This document shows, in pieces, positions 33,950 to 42,900 of a stretch of DNA of 64,000 nucleotides (positions are counted from its first letter, which is position 1; each line of letters starts with the position of its first letter). Source of the DNA: Paenibacillus monticola (GTDB taxonomy: Bacteria; Bacillota; Bacilli; Paenibacillales; Paenibacillaceae); the NCBI RefSeq assembly GCF_009664975.1, contig NZ_WJXB01000004.1:310001-374000 (forward strand), in the 5' to 3' direction. The translations under genes and the position numbers were made by a program. The notes under the pieces were generated by a model that saw only the letters and a list, made by a program, of their open reading frames with translations, had not been told where the DNA came from and ran no database searches.

Positions 33950-35239
33950 ATGGCAGATTTGAGTATTAATCTCGCAGGAATCAAGTCACCCAATCCGTTC
34001 TGGCTGGCCTCGGCGCCACCTACCAATACAGGCTATCAAGTGCAGCGGGCATTCGAGGCCGGTTGGGGAGGCGCTGTATGGAAGACGCTCGGTGAACCGA
34101 TCATTAATGTCTCTTCCCGTTTTGCAGCAGTACATTTCAATGGCCAGCGGGTAGCTGGATTCAATAATATTGAACTGATTACGGATCGCCCGCTCGAGGT
34201 GAACCTGAAGGAAATATACGAAACGAAGAAAAGATTTCCGAATCATGCGATTATCGCTTCTCTGATGGTGGAACCGACGCAGGAGAAATGGCATGAGATC
34301 GTCAAGCGTGTAGAAGCTATCGGTGTAGATGGGCTTGAGTTAAACTTTGGCTGTCCGCACGGTATGGCAGAGCGTGGAATGGGGGCGGCCTCCGGGCAGC
34401 AGCCCGATCTGGTCCAGGCGCAGACGACCTGGGTGAAGGAAGTGGCAACAACACCAGTTATTGTGAAGCTTACCCCGAACATTACGGATATTACAGTTGT
34501 GGCCCGGAGTGCTGTTCAAGGCGGTGCCGATGCGATCAGCATGATCAATACGATCAATAGTTTGGCGGGCGTTGATATTCACAGCTGGAATACGCTGCCT
34601 AATGTCGGAGGCCAAGGAGCGCATGGTGGATATTGTGGACCCGCCGTGAAGCCGATTGCGCTGAGTATGGTAGCCGAGTGTGCGCGCGATCTCGGTGTGG
34701 GCGTACCTATTTCTGGAATTGGCGGCATTTCCACTTGGCAGGATGTCGTTGAATTTATGCTGATGGGTGCCACCGGCATTCAGGTATGTACAGCGGTTAT
34801 GCATCACGGTTTCCGGATTGTGGAGGAAATGATCGACGGGTTGAACAACTACCTGGATGATAAGGGCCTGGCCTCCGTGACGGAGCTGATCGGAAAGTCT
34901 GTGTCCAGATACTCCAATTGGGGTGATCTGGATCTTAACTATAAAGTGGTTGCGCGGATTAACGAGGAGAACTGCATCAACTGCAACAAATGCCATATCG
35001 CCTGCGAGGATGCTTCGCATCAATGTATAGATATGTTAACGAATGCCGACGGCAAAGCTATTTTGCAGGTGCGTGAAGAAGACTGTGTGGGTTGTAATCT
35101 TTGTTCTATTGTCTGTCCGGCTGAGGGTGCGATTGATATGATCCCGCTGGAAAATGGGGCTGCGCCGTTGACTTGGAATGAGCGTCAAAAGGTGATCAGC
35201 TCGTTGAATGGCTCCTACTCAGAAGCAGAGGTGGTGTAA
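33950..35239 (+). CDS. preA: NAD-dependent dihydropyrimidine dehydrogenase subunit PreA
   Basis: 429 residues. It has a dihydroorotate-dehydrogenase-like FMN barrel over residues 1-320, with NPFWLASAPPTNTGYQVQRA near the start, LELNFGCPHGMAERGMGAA near residue 135, and GIGGISTWQDVVEFMLMGA near 270. A C-terminal ferredoxin domain follows with two 4Fe-4S motifs (CINCNKCHIAC and CVGCNLCSIVCP). It is the pyrimidine-reducing subunit and works with PreT. GGGAGGG at 33936-33942 selects the ATG at 33950. It ends two bases before the dihydropyrimidinase start. Confidence 0.93.
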   Translation: MADLSINLAGIKSPNPFWLASAPPTNTGYQVQRAFEAGWGGAVWKTLGEPIINVSSRFAAVHFNGQRVAGFNNIELITDRPLEVNLKEIYETKKRFPNHAIIASLMVEPTQEKWHEIVKRVEAIGVDGLELNFGCPHGMAERGMGAASGQQPDLVQAQTTWVKEVATTPVIVKLTPNITDITVVARSAVQGGADAISMINTINSLAGVDIHSWNTLPNVGGQGAHGGYCGPAVKPIALSMVAECARDLGVGVPISGIGGISTWQDVVEFMLMGATGIQVCTAVMHHGFRIVEEMIDGLNNYLDDKGLASVTELIGKSVSRYSNWGDLDLNYKVVARINEENCINCNKCHIACEDASHQCIDMLTNADGKAILQVREEDCVGCNLCSIVCPAEGAIDMIPLENGAAPLTWNERQKVISSLNGSYSEAEVV

Positions 35240-35241
35240 GG

Positions 35242-36669
35242 ATGAAGAAGATCATCAAGAACGGAATCATTGTTACCGCAGCAGACACTTATACAGGGGA
35301 TGTAGCCCTAGAGAACGGTATTATTACAGAGATCGGTCTCAACCTGTTGGCTGAGGGTGCGGAGATTATTGATGCGTCTGGATGTTATGTATTTCCTGGA
35401 GGCATTGACCCGCATACGCATCTGGATATGCCTTTTGGCGGAACGGTTACAGCAGATGATTTCGAGACCGGGACCATTGCCGCTGCTTACGGGGGTACGA
35501 CAACCGTTATTGATTTCTGTCTGACCACCAAAGGCCAGCCACTGCAGCAGGCGGTAGATACTTGGCATCATAAATCGCAGGATAAGGCTGTTATTGATTA
35601 TAGCTTCCATCTTATGGTGTCCGAGCTGAATGATAAGGTGCTCGGGGAGCTTCCGCAGATCATTGAGAACGAAGGCATCACCTCACTCAAAGTGTTTATG
35701 GCCTATAAGAACACCTTTCAGGCCGATGACGGAACACTCTTTAAGACCCTGCAAGTCGCTAAAAGAGAAGGCGCACTGGTCATGGTGCATGCCGAGAACG
35801 GCGATGTGATTGAGTATTTGGTGGAGCAGGCTTTAGCTGCGGGCAATACTGACCCTATCTATCATGCGTTGACCCGCCCGCCGGAGCTAGAAGGCGAAGC
35901 TACTGGCCGGGCCGCCTATTTGACGGAGCTGACCGATTCGCAGCTCTATGTTGTGCATGTGACCTGTGCGGAAGCGGTAGGTAAGATTGCTGAAGCACGT
36001 AAAAAGGGACTGCGTATTTATGGCGAGACCTGTCCGCAATACTTGGTGCTGGATCAGACAGCACTGGAAAAACCGAATTTTGAGGGTGCTAAATATGTCT
36101 GGTCCCCGCCGCTGCGTGAGCAGTGGAATCAGGATGTGCTCTGGGACGCCTTATGGAGTGGAAGTCTGCAAACGATCGGCTCGGATCAGTGTTCTTTTAA
36201 CTTCAAAGGGCAGAAGGATCTGGGGCTGGGCGATTTCTCCAAAATTCCGAACGGTGGACCGACCATTGAGGACCGGTTCAGCATTTTATATTCGGAAGGC
36301 GTGCAAAAGGGCCGGATTTCACTGAATAAATTCGTAGACATCATTTCAACCTCGAGCGCCAAACTATTTGGCCTGTTCCCGCAAAAAGGGACTATCGCTG
36401 TAGGCAGTGACGCTGACATTGTCATCTTTGATCCGTCTATAGAAAGAACCATTTCTGCCGAAAGCCATCATATGAACGTCGATTATAATGCCTTTGAAGG
36501 TTTCGAGGTCAAAGGTGAGCCAGTCTCCGTACTGAGCCGTGGTGAATTTGTGATCCGCAATAAGGAGTTCGTCGGCAAAGCAGGCTCTGGCAAATATCTG
36601 CAACGGAAACGGTTTGCAGCGGAGGCTCCGCGTCCGTCCAAAACAGCAATTAGTGGAGGAGTGGTCTAA
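35242..36669 (+). CDS. hydA: Dihydropyrimidinase (D-hydantoinase type)
   Basis: 475 residues of the cyclic amidohydrolase family. GGIDPHTHLDMPFGG near residues 52-66 supplies two metal-binding His. A carboxylated Lys is at about 150 in SLKVFMAYKN. HAENGD near 183, VHVTCAEA near 240 and GSDQCSFNF near 314 complete the metal and acid sites. The enzyme opens dihydrouracil to N-carbamoyl-beta-alanine. Its start lies two bases after the preA stop, and its TAA overlaps the ATG of the next small gene by one base, so all are translationally linked. Hydantoin activity is also possible in this family. Confidence 0.93.
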   Translation: MKKIIKNGIIVTAADTYTGDVALENGIITEIGLNLLAEGAEIIDASGCYVFPGGIDPHTHLDMPFGGTVTADDFETGTIAAAYGGTTTVIDFCLTTKGQPLQQAVDTWHHKSQDKAVIDYSFHLMVSELNDKVLGELPQIIENEGITSLKVFMAYKNTFQADDGTLFKTLQVAKREGALVMVHAENGDVIEYLVEQALAAGNTDPIYHALTRPPELEGEATGRAAYLTELTDSQLYVVHVTCAEAVGKIAEARKKGLRIYGETCPQYLVLDQTALEKPNFEGAKYVWSPPLREQWNQDVLWDALWSGSLQTIGSDQCSFNFKGQKDLGLGDFSKIPNGGPTIEDRFSILYSEGVQKGRISLNKFVDIISTSSAKLFGLFPQKGTIAVGSDADIVIFDPSIERTISAESHHMNVDYNAFEGFEVKGEPVSVLSRGEFVIRNKEFVGKAGSGKYLQRKRFAAEAPRPSKTAISGGVV

Positions 36670-36893
36670 TGTCCGCATTCGCTGAGTTTGCCAAGGAACA
36701 GCAGGAAGTTGATGGGCTTTTGTTCAAAGGTTATACTATTGCCGGTATCCTGGAGGATCTGGACGGTGCCAGAATTAAGTTCGTTCGCGCCGAACCGGCG
36801 AAGAGTGCGGTGGAGCTTATGCTCCTTACTGCGGATGCACGGAAGTATGTGACCACACTTATTTTTGCCGGGCACGGAGTATCGGAGAAATAA
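36669..36893 (+). CDS. Small unknown protein coupled to dihydropyrimidinase
   Basis: 74 residues, start MSAFAEFAKEQQEVDGLLFK. The ATG shares one base with the hydA stop codon, and GTGGAGGAGTGG lies just upstream, so it is certainly translated with hydA. The protein is soluble and mixed alpha/beta in look (GYTIAGILEDLDGARIKF, then AVELMLLTADARKYVTTLIF). It has no cysteine, no signal peptide and no motif I recognise. The position suggests an accessory or assembly role in pyrimidine breakdown, or regulation of it, but this is inference from synteny only. A terminator follows 33 bases later. Confidence 0.72.
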   Translation: MSAFAEFAKEQQEVDGLLFKGYTIAGILEDLDGARIKFVRAEPAKSAVELMLLTADARKYVTTLIFAGHGVSEK

Positions 36894-36926
36894 AGGTCGG
36901 AACATCCATCTATCTATCTATTGTTA

Positions 36927-36972
36927 CAAAGAAACGTCTGTCCCCCACAAAGGGTGACAGGCGTTTCTTCTT
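36927..36972. terminator. Terminator of the preT-preA-hydA operon
   Basis: AAAGAAACGTCTGTC pairs with GACAGGCGTTTCTT around a loop of C's and A's. It has T-rich ends on both strands and also closes the convergent acetyltransferase gene. Confidence 0.85.
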
Positions 36973-37002
36973 GATACCTAAAGCGATGTCGAGATATTCC
37001 AC

Positions 37003-37506
37003 TCATACCCGCTCCAGAAACTCCTGCCGCAGGATGGACATTATTTGCAGGGATTCGAAGACTTTCCCTACCTTTATGCATTCGCGCAGTGTACCTTCAA
37101 GTCTAAAGCCAACACCTTCATATACGTGGCGTGCTCTAAGGTTATGATCCTTGACATCCAGCCACAGCCGATGCGTCTCGGTATGGACAAAGATCCAATC
37201 AATCAGTAACTGTAACGTCATGGTGCCGTAGCCACGCCCTTTGGACTGGATGACGATTCGTTTAATGTTGACGGTAAGATTAGGGTCCTGAAGCCCTGTT
37301 AGAATAATATATCCCATCTGTTCTCCTAAAGTCTCCTGAATAATGAAATGTAGGATGTCCCCGTCATCAATAGCAGCCGCATGCTGCTCCCTACTCCATT
37401 GACCAATAAAGCTGCGGTTAGCCTCACCCTGCTCAGCCACGAGCACAAAATCCAAATCCTGCTTGGTAGTGCTTCGTAAATCTAGACCCTCTGAATGGAG
37501 TATCAT
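37003..37506 (-). CDS. GNAT-family N-acetyltransferase
   Basis: 167 residues of the RimJ/RimL-like GNAT group. The start LDLRSTTKQDLDFVL, the acetyl-CoA loop QSKGRGYGTMTLQLLIDWIF near residue 90, and the closing LDVKDHNLRARHVYEGVGF are all family-typical. AGAGGAGC precedes the ATG at 37506. Such enzymes acetylate protein N-termini, antibiotics or small amines. The sequence does not show which. Confidence 0.86.
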   Translation of the reverse strand: MILHSEGLDLRSTTKQDLDFVLVAEQGEANRSFIGQWSREQHAAAIDDGDILHFIIQETLGEQMGYIILTGLQDPNLTVNIKRIVIQSKGRGYGTMTLQLLIDWIFVHTETHRLWLDVKDHNLRARHVYEGVGFRLEGTLRECIKVGKVFESLQIMSILRQEFLERV

Positions 37507-37629
37507 AATGCTCCTCTTTCTTAGACGTTTTATTACATATTATACGGATTCAAACCCAAATTACAGTTGAAGAATTTGAACAAATGAACAAAGAGATAAA
37601 TACAAAGTCTGAATAGTTTTCATTTAAAA

Positions 37630-37830
37630 CTGGCGGACTGTATAGACGCTATTTCACTTGATAGAGTGTGGGGAAAAAGGAAGCGGACTTAGGAGATGCT
37701 ATTGAAGTAAAAACAGGTTCTTTTAGGAAGAAATTTAGGTAATAGCGTACGTGGAGTCCGTCAAACTCCCAAATAGTCTGATTTTGAGAAAATAAGGGCT
37801 TCTCAGTCTGGTCCCGGCTGTACTCTCTTT
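37630..37830 (-). repeat. Dispersed 200-bp non-coding element, copy B
   Basis: Inverted relative to copy A at 804-1005 and similar along its whole length. Its three 21-bp modules are at 37633-37653, 37683-37703 and 37741-37761, each close to GCGGACT-N7-CGCTATT (two carry one mismatch). Centre-to-centre spacing is 50 and 58 bases, mirroring copy A. The module halves are conserved while the N7 differs between copies, and most differences elsewhere lie outside the modules. Confidence 0.8.
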
Positions 37831-37898
37831 ACGCCTTATCCATTCCGATGGAATAGCTGAATATAAGGATAATTTATGTTGTATAATTCTTATCTTAT

Positions 37899-37933
37899 CA
37901 AAAAAAGCCGGCCAGTCACCTGGTCGGCTTTGC
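37899..37933 (-). terminator. Terminator of the cohesin-like gene
   Basis: On the minus strand AAAGCCGACCAGG pairs with CTGGCCGGCTTT, followed by a run of T's. Confidence 0.87.
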
Positions 37934-37961
37934 AAATGAGGTCTATTATAAAGGTTAGCGT

Positions 37962-38636
37962 TTAGGCTAAAGGGTTGTTAGGTAAATATTGTGAATAAGT
38001 TGAGACTGTTATTGAAGGAAGAATGGTCGTAGGTTCAGAAGGAATGGACGTAACGTCAGGTGAATATAAATAGACACTGCTGTTGGATATCGACGTTCTA
38101 ATTCTTGTGAATTCATTGGCCAGACTAATCAGAGAAGAGGAAGCGAGGGTGTCCTCTTTGATACGCAGCTTGAAAGTTACTAGCGTCTGATCGACCGCTG
38201 GGATGAGGGCTTGCTTATTATTGGCCTCGACCTGAATATCGATTCCGCGCATACTGGTATTTTTTCCGAAATATATACTTCCGTCGACTGGACTGATGAA
38301 ATTAAATTGAAATGAATTGTCAACCTCATTCCCCGCAGTGTAGCAGTCCTCTTTATAGCAGGAATGATGAAGATATTCGGTATTGTCGAATATATTGCTG
38401 TCATATTGAACTATGAAATTCAAATAACTGTAGCCATGGTCATTTGGTGAGAAATTTTTTAAATGAACCTGTACAGTTACTTCCTCTCCGGGGGTGTAAG
38501 CAGGTTTATCTGTAGTCACCTCAACGGACATGGCAGGAGGTGTGGTGTCTGCGGTTACCTCGTGTATTGTAGTGAACATGAGGGTAAGAAGCCTCGAACT
38601 TCTAAAATAATTTTTGAAACTAAATAATTTTATCAT
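37962..38636 (-). CDS. Secreted cohesin-like domain protein
   Basis: About 224 residues from an ATG at 38636 behind TACGGAGG. A basic/hydrophobic N-terminus ending near VTADTTPPAMS acts as an export signal. A single domain follows that resembles a type I cohesin: a beta-rich start AYTPGEEVTVQVHLKNFS, then LNFIVQYDSNIFD and a late LVTFKLRIKEDT. Such domains occur in extracellular binding proteins outside cellulosomes as well. Two Cys residues (HHSCYKEDCYTA) could form a disulfide, unusual in this group. No sortase signal or dockerin is visible. The gene is AT-rich. The function is unknown beyond likely surface or extracellular binding. Confidence 0.68.
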   Translation of the reverse strand: MIKLFSFKNYFRSSRLLTLMFTTIHEVTADTTPPAMSVEVTTDKPAYTPGEEVTVQVHLKNFSPNDHGYSYLNFIVQYDSNIFDNTEYLHHSCYKEDCYTAGNEVDNSFQFNFISPVDGSIYFGKNTSMRGIDIQVEANNKQALIPAVDQTLVTFKLRIKEDTLASSSLISLANEFTRIRTSISNSSVYLYSPDVTSIPSEPTTILPSITVSTYSQYLPNNPLA

Positions 38637-38757
38637 GTTACTACCTCCGTATAGTATGAATACAATCAGGTATGTAATCTTGTTGTCTATGTCTATAGTA
38701 ACGGGTGTCACTGATAAATCGCTGATAAATGTCGAAGATTAGCAGAAAAAAAAGAAT

Positions 38758-38802
38758 AAAAAGCCCGAAAAAGCCATGAAAACGGCTTGTAGGGCTTTTT
38801 TT
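38758..38802 (-). terminator. Terminator of the kinase-regulator operon
   Basis: On the minus strand AAAAAGCCCT pairs with CGGGCTTTTT, with an inner stem AAGCCGT/ATGGCTT, about 40 bases after the response-regulator stop. Confidence 0.85.
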
Positions 38803-38838
38803 AGACTTTTTTTATTTTAAATTAGGGGTTTGGTGCAA

Positions 38839-39933
38839 CTATGTACCTAGCTGGCTATACTCTTCCAAAAACCGTTCTGGCAATTTCTCACCCAGCTCTG
38901 CCTCATAGATATCTCTGAACTGAGTAAACCTGCGCTGTGCTTTGAAGGGCTTTCCGATACTATAGTAAATAGAGATTAACTGCAGACAATATCCCTCTTC
39001 CAGTGGCTCCAGCTCAGCAAGGCGTATAGCATATTCTTCAGCCTCATAAGCACGCCCATGTTGCAGAAGACTTAATGTAAGCTGTTCCAATAGGTTGATG
39101 TAGAGTGTACGAAATTTGTCGCGGATGGAATAAAGCCACAAACTGTCATTGGATAGCAGAAGTTCTCCTGCATATAGAGCGGCTGCAGCCTGCAGTCCAT
39201 CAGTGTGGTTGTCATGAAGGGCAGTCGTTGCAGCTTCTAGAAATATTTCGGTATCGCTTATAATTCCTCTGGACTCCAGTCGGTAGTTCTCTCTGTCAAA
39301 GATTAGCTCGATATTCTCACCAAGACTTGCATTCTTTAGTGTTTTACGGATCTGATAGACGGTAGTATGCAGGTATTGCTTGCCCTTCTCGTAATTCGAT
39401 TGAGGGAATAAGTCATTTAGAATTACGCTTACATTGCCTTGTCTATGAATCCATAAGTAAGCGAATAATTCACCTGCTTTATGGGTACTCCACTTCACTA
39501 CACCCTGAGGGCCGGTTAATTCATAACCTCCCATGAGTTGAAACTGGATCTTAGTATTTTGCTGCTCCACAGATTCGATCGGCAATCTCTTGGCTAAGAA
39601 TTTAGTCCATGTCTTCAGCAGACGTGAGGGATCGACAGGCTTGAGCAAATAGTCTACAGCCGACAATTCAAAGGCTTCGACAGCATAATTCCGGTATGCA
39701 CTAACAAATACAATGTCCGTTGCCGGAGAGAACGGAAGCAGCTTCTCGGCAAAAGCTAAGCCTGAAAGCTCAGGCATCTGGATATCCAGGAACAGAATAT
39801 CCGGCTTCAGCTCAACTGCGGCTATAAAAGCCTCCCGTGGGTTGTTGTGTATATGAACGAAGGAGATCCCTTCACACCGCAGCAGCAATTCCTGCATTTG
39901 TTCAAGCGCAGGCCATTCATCATCTACTACCAT
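38839..39933 (-). CDS. Response regulator with SARP/BTAD output domain
   Basis: 364 residues. A receiver domain at about 1-120 has VVDDEW, the phospho-acceptor Asp in ILFLDIQMPELSG and Lys in YLLKPVD. A winged-helix DNA-binding part lies at about 135-225 (WSTHKAGELFAYLWIHRQGNV), and a bacterial transcriptional activation (BTAD) helical domain fills the rest (LEPLEEGYCLQLISIYYSIGK). It lies directly after the hybrid kinase gene, so phosphotransfer from that protein is expected. No ribosome site stands before the ATG at 39933. A CTG at 39948, which overlaps the kinase stop as CTGA and follows AAGGGTG, would add MNYTV and may be the real start. Confidence 0.86.
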   Translation of the reverse strand: MVVDDEWPALEQMQELLLRCEGISFVHIHNNPREAFIAAVELKPDILFLDIQMPELSGLAFAEKLLPFSPATDIVFVSAYRNYAVEAFELSAVDYLLKPVDPSRLLKTWTKFLAKRLPIESVEQQNTKIQFQLMGGYELTGPQGVVKWSTHKAGELFAYLWIHRQGNVSVILNDLFPQSNYEKGKQYLHTTVYQIRKTLKNASLGENIELIFDRENYRLESRGIISDTEIFLEAATTALHDNHTDGLQAAAALYAGELLLSNDSLWLYSIRDKFRTLYINLLEQLTLSLLQHGRAYEAEEYAIRLAELEPLEEGYCLQLISIYYSIGKPFKAQRRFTQFRDIYEAELGEKLPERFLEEYSQLGT

Positions 39934-39944
39934 TACTGTATAAT

Positions 39945-42900
39945 TCAGGAGAGTTCACCCTTCCATGGAATTGTAATTTTTACCTCTATGCCGCCATTTT
40001 CCCCCCGGACAATCTGTAATGGCTGACCAAACTGCTTCAATAATCTGCGATTAATGTTCTTGAGACCAATTCCCGTCCCTTCCCCCTGAGTGGAAACATA
40101 GCCGTCCTTCATCAAGGAGGCCAGCTTGTCGTCGCTCATTCCTTTTCCGTTATCCGAAACCGTAATAACTGCCTGATCCCCCACCCGTCTAGTTGCCAGG
40201 GTCACCGTCCCACCGTCCATCTTCTCCATGAGGCCATGCCGAACCGCATTCTCGACAATAGGCTGGACGATTAATGGAGGTAGGGAGAACTCCGAAATTC
40301 CAATATCGTATTGAACCGTGAGTCTTTTTCCGAAGCGAGCTTGTTCCAGTGATAAATAGGCTTCAATCAACTCAAGCTCTTTCTCGAATGGGACAGCTGT
40401 CTCCTGATTGCCAAAATCGAAGCTTCCCCGCAGAAAATGACTAAGATCATAAAGTAATTGCCGTGTCTTATCGTTATCCCGTGAGCTCATCCAAATAATA
40501 GTATTGATCGCATTATAAAGAAAATGTGGTTTAATCTGTGCACGCAGCATGGAAATTTCGGAGTCGAGGCGATCGGATACGGATCTTCTCAACTGTACAA
40601 GTGTCTTGACCCGACCCTTAAGATCGCTCCAGGCATAGGGCTTATGAATAAAGTCATTGGCACCTGCGCTGAAGGCGGCCTCATTAAAGTGGAGCTGCTG
40701 TCCTGCCGTAGCCATAAGAATGGGCAGATCCAACGGACTATAGGTTCGACGGATGATCCGACATAACTCGAGACCAGACATCTCGGGCATCATGACATCC
40801 AGAATACAGAGGTCGAAATCACGCTCATCGGTGAGGATAGTAAGTGCCTCTTTGCCGCTTCTGGCACTTGAAATTAGATAATTCTCCAGGGATAGCAGGT
40901 TGGTTAATGCCTTCAAGTTGGCATAATCGTCATCTACAATGAGAATTCGTGGAGCATAGTAGCCCACGTCTTCAGTTCGTGTGACAGTAGCCGCGCTCTC
41001 TCCGAATGCTGCGCCATCGACTAGAGATTCAATGGGTGATTTTACCGGAGTTAGAAGCAGCTGGCGGTCTTCTGGCTCCTCCCAGTAGGTTCCCTTTTGT
41101 GAAAAAGGTATGGCAAAGGTAAAGCTGCTGCCCCGGCCTAAGGTGGAGGAGACCTTGATCGTACCTCCGTGCAATTCAATTAGCTTCCTCGTAATAGCAA
41201 GTCCAAGGCCGAGTCCGCCATTTTCCAGTGAATCGGCTTCATTGACCTGTTCATAGTCGCGAAAGATACTCTCCAGCCGCTCCTTCGGAATCCCTCGTCC
41301 GGTGTCTGTGACGGTAAGATGGACGTAATCATCAACCTGCTCGGCTTCGAATACTACGCTGCCGCGATCGGTGAATTTGAGTGCATTATCCAGCAGATTG
41401 TATAAGACCTGCATTAGCCGGTGTTCGTCCGCCTCGACAATGAAGACGCCAGGGGGGATGTGGTTTTTAATGCGTATCTCACCTTTTTTGTTCAGAAATT
41501 GAAAGACCTCAATCACGATGTTGACGACACTTTGAATATCAATCGGTTTCCAGTAAAGCTTGATGCGCTGTCCTCGAATCTGCTCATAATCCAGAATGTC
41601 CCGAACCAGAAAGGCAAGCCGTCTTCCGGTACCTAGAATGAGCCTAATGTCTTCACGTTGCGACGAGCTCATAGCGGGGCTAGAGCCTTCAAACAATGAT
41701 AATGAAATATTAATAATTGCATTTAGCGGAGTACGCAGCTCATTTGAGATTTTGAGTAGGAACTCATCCTTGTCTTTATCCTTGCGCTCCAATTGCTGTG
41801 ACAATTCCTTTATGGTTTCATAGGCATGGGCGTGGCGGGTAGAAATAAACAAGCCTTGGGTCAAGACGAAAATCGGAGCTGCCACAGGTAAGGTTGAATA
41901 TAGATTAGTGCCATAGGCTAGGTTGGCAAATAAGGAAAATGAAAATTCGCCTATAGCGATGATACTTATGAGCAGATATGAGGAGCCTATTTCTTTGTGC
42001 AGAACGGCCCGGATCATCACGTAAATGGCGTACCCTATGGGCAGCATGTTAAGAGCAAGAAGATAATCCAATGGCTGTGAGTAATAGTGCATTTGGCTAA
42101 CTAAGGTAAAGATGCCAAAGATTAAGGAAGTACCAATTATGATTCTCAGCACCCAACGGGAGTACAGCTTAGGGAATAGGGAATATATATAGCTCGAAAG
42201 CGAATAGTATCCAATAAGGGTTGAGAAAATTTGCAGTTTACTGAACCATTCATAGGAGATCGTTGGAATAAGGTTAAAAAGCAGCTTTTCACTATGTGTG
42301 ATCAGATACACTGCGAAAGAGAAACAGAACAATGCAAGCTCTAAAGAGGAACGGTCTTCTTTACGCTGTAGACCCTGGCCTAAGAAATAAAAGCCTATGA
42401 AGGCAAAACCGGATAAACGGATCGTATCGTATGTTCTGTTCCGCTGTTCTAGACGCAGGATAGCTTTTGAGGTCCCGACCTGAATGGAGTTGGCAATACC
42501 TCCATTTGTATAAGTGAAATTGGAGGCTTGGATAACAATTTCGGCTCTTCCTGCGGGAGCTTTAAACTGGACGATGTAAGGAGCATTCTGAGGATTGGCA
42601 GTTTGGCGGGATAATCCCGGCTGACCGCTTCTTCCAAGCCGCTCTCCATTAACATAGACAATACTTGCCGTACGGATGCTGCTCACTTTGAGTGCGTAGT
42701 CTTGGGCTCCTGAAGGCAGTATAACGAGAAGCTTATAAGTGGCAGCTCCATACCTGGGATATTCTTCACCATGTGGGAGAGAGGACCAAACTGCGGGTAC
42801 GGGAATATATTTGATATCCTGTTTGGCCGCAGAGTTAATGGAGGAAGGGGTCAACAGCTGATTCCAATAGAACTCCCATTTTCCGTCCAAATTGACGTTC

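Larger units (their letters stand above)
37507..37961. other. Gene-free interval holding dispersed element copy B and a terminator
   Basis: No gene is supported here. The interval contains the inverted copy of the 200-bp element (37630-37830) and the terminator of the secreted-protein gene (37899-37933). The rest has no recognised feature. Confidence 0.65.
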
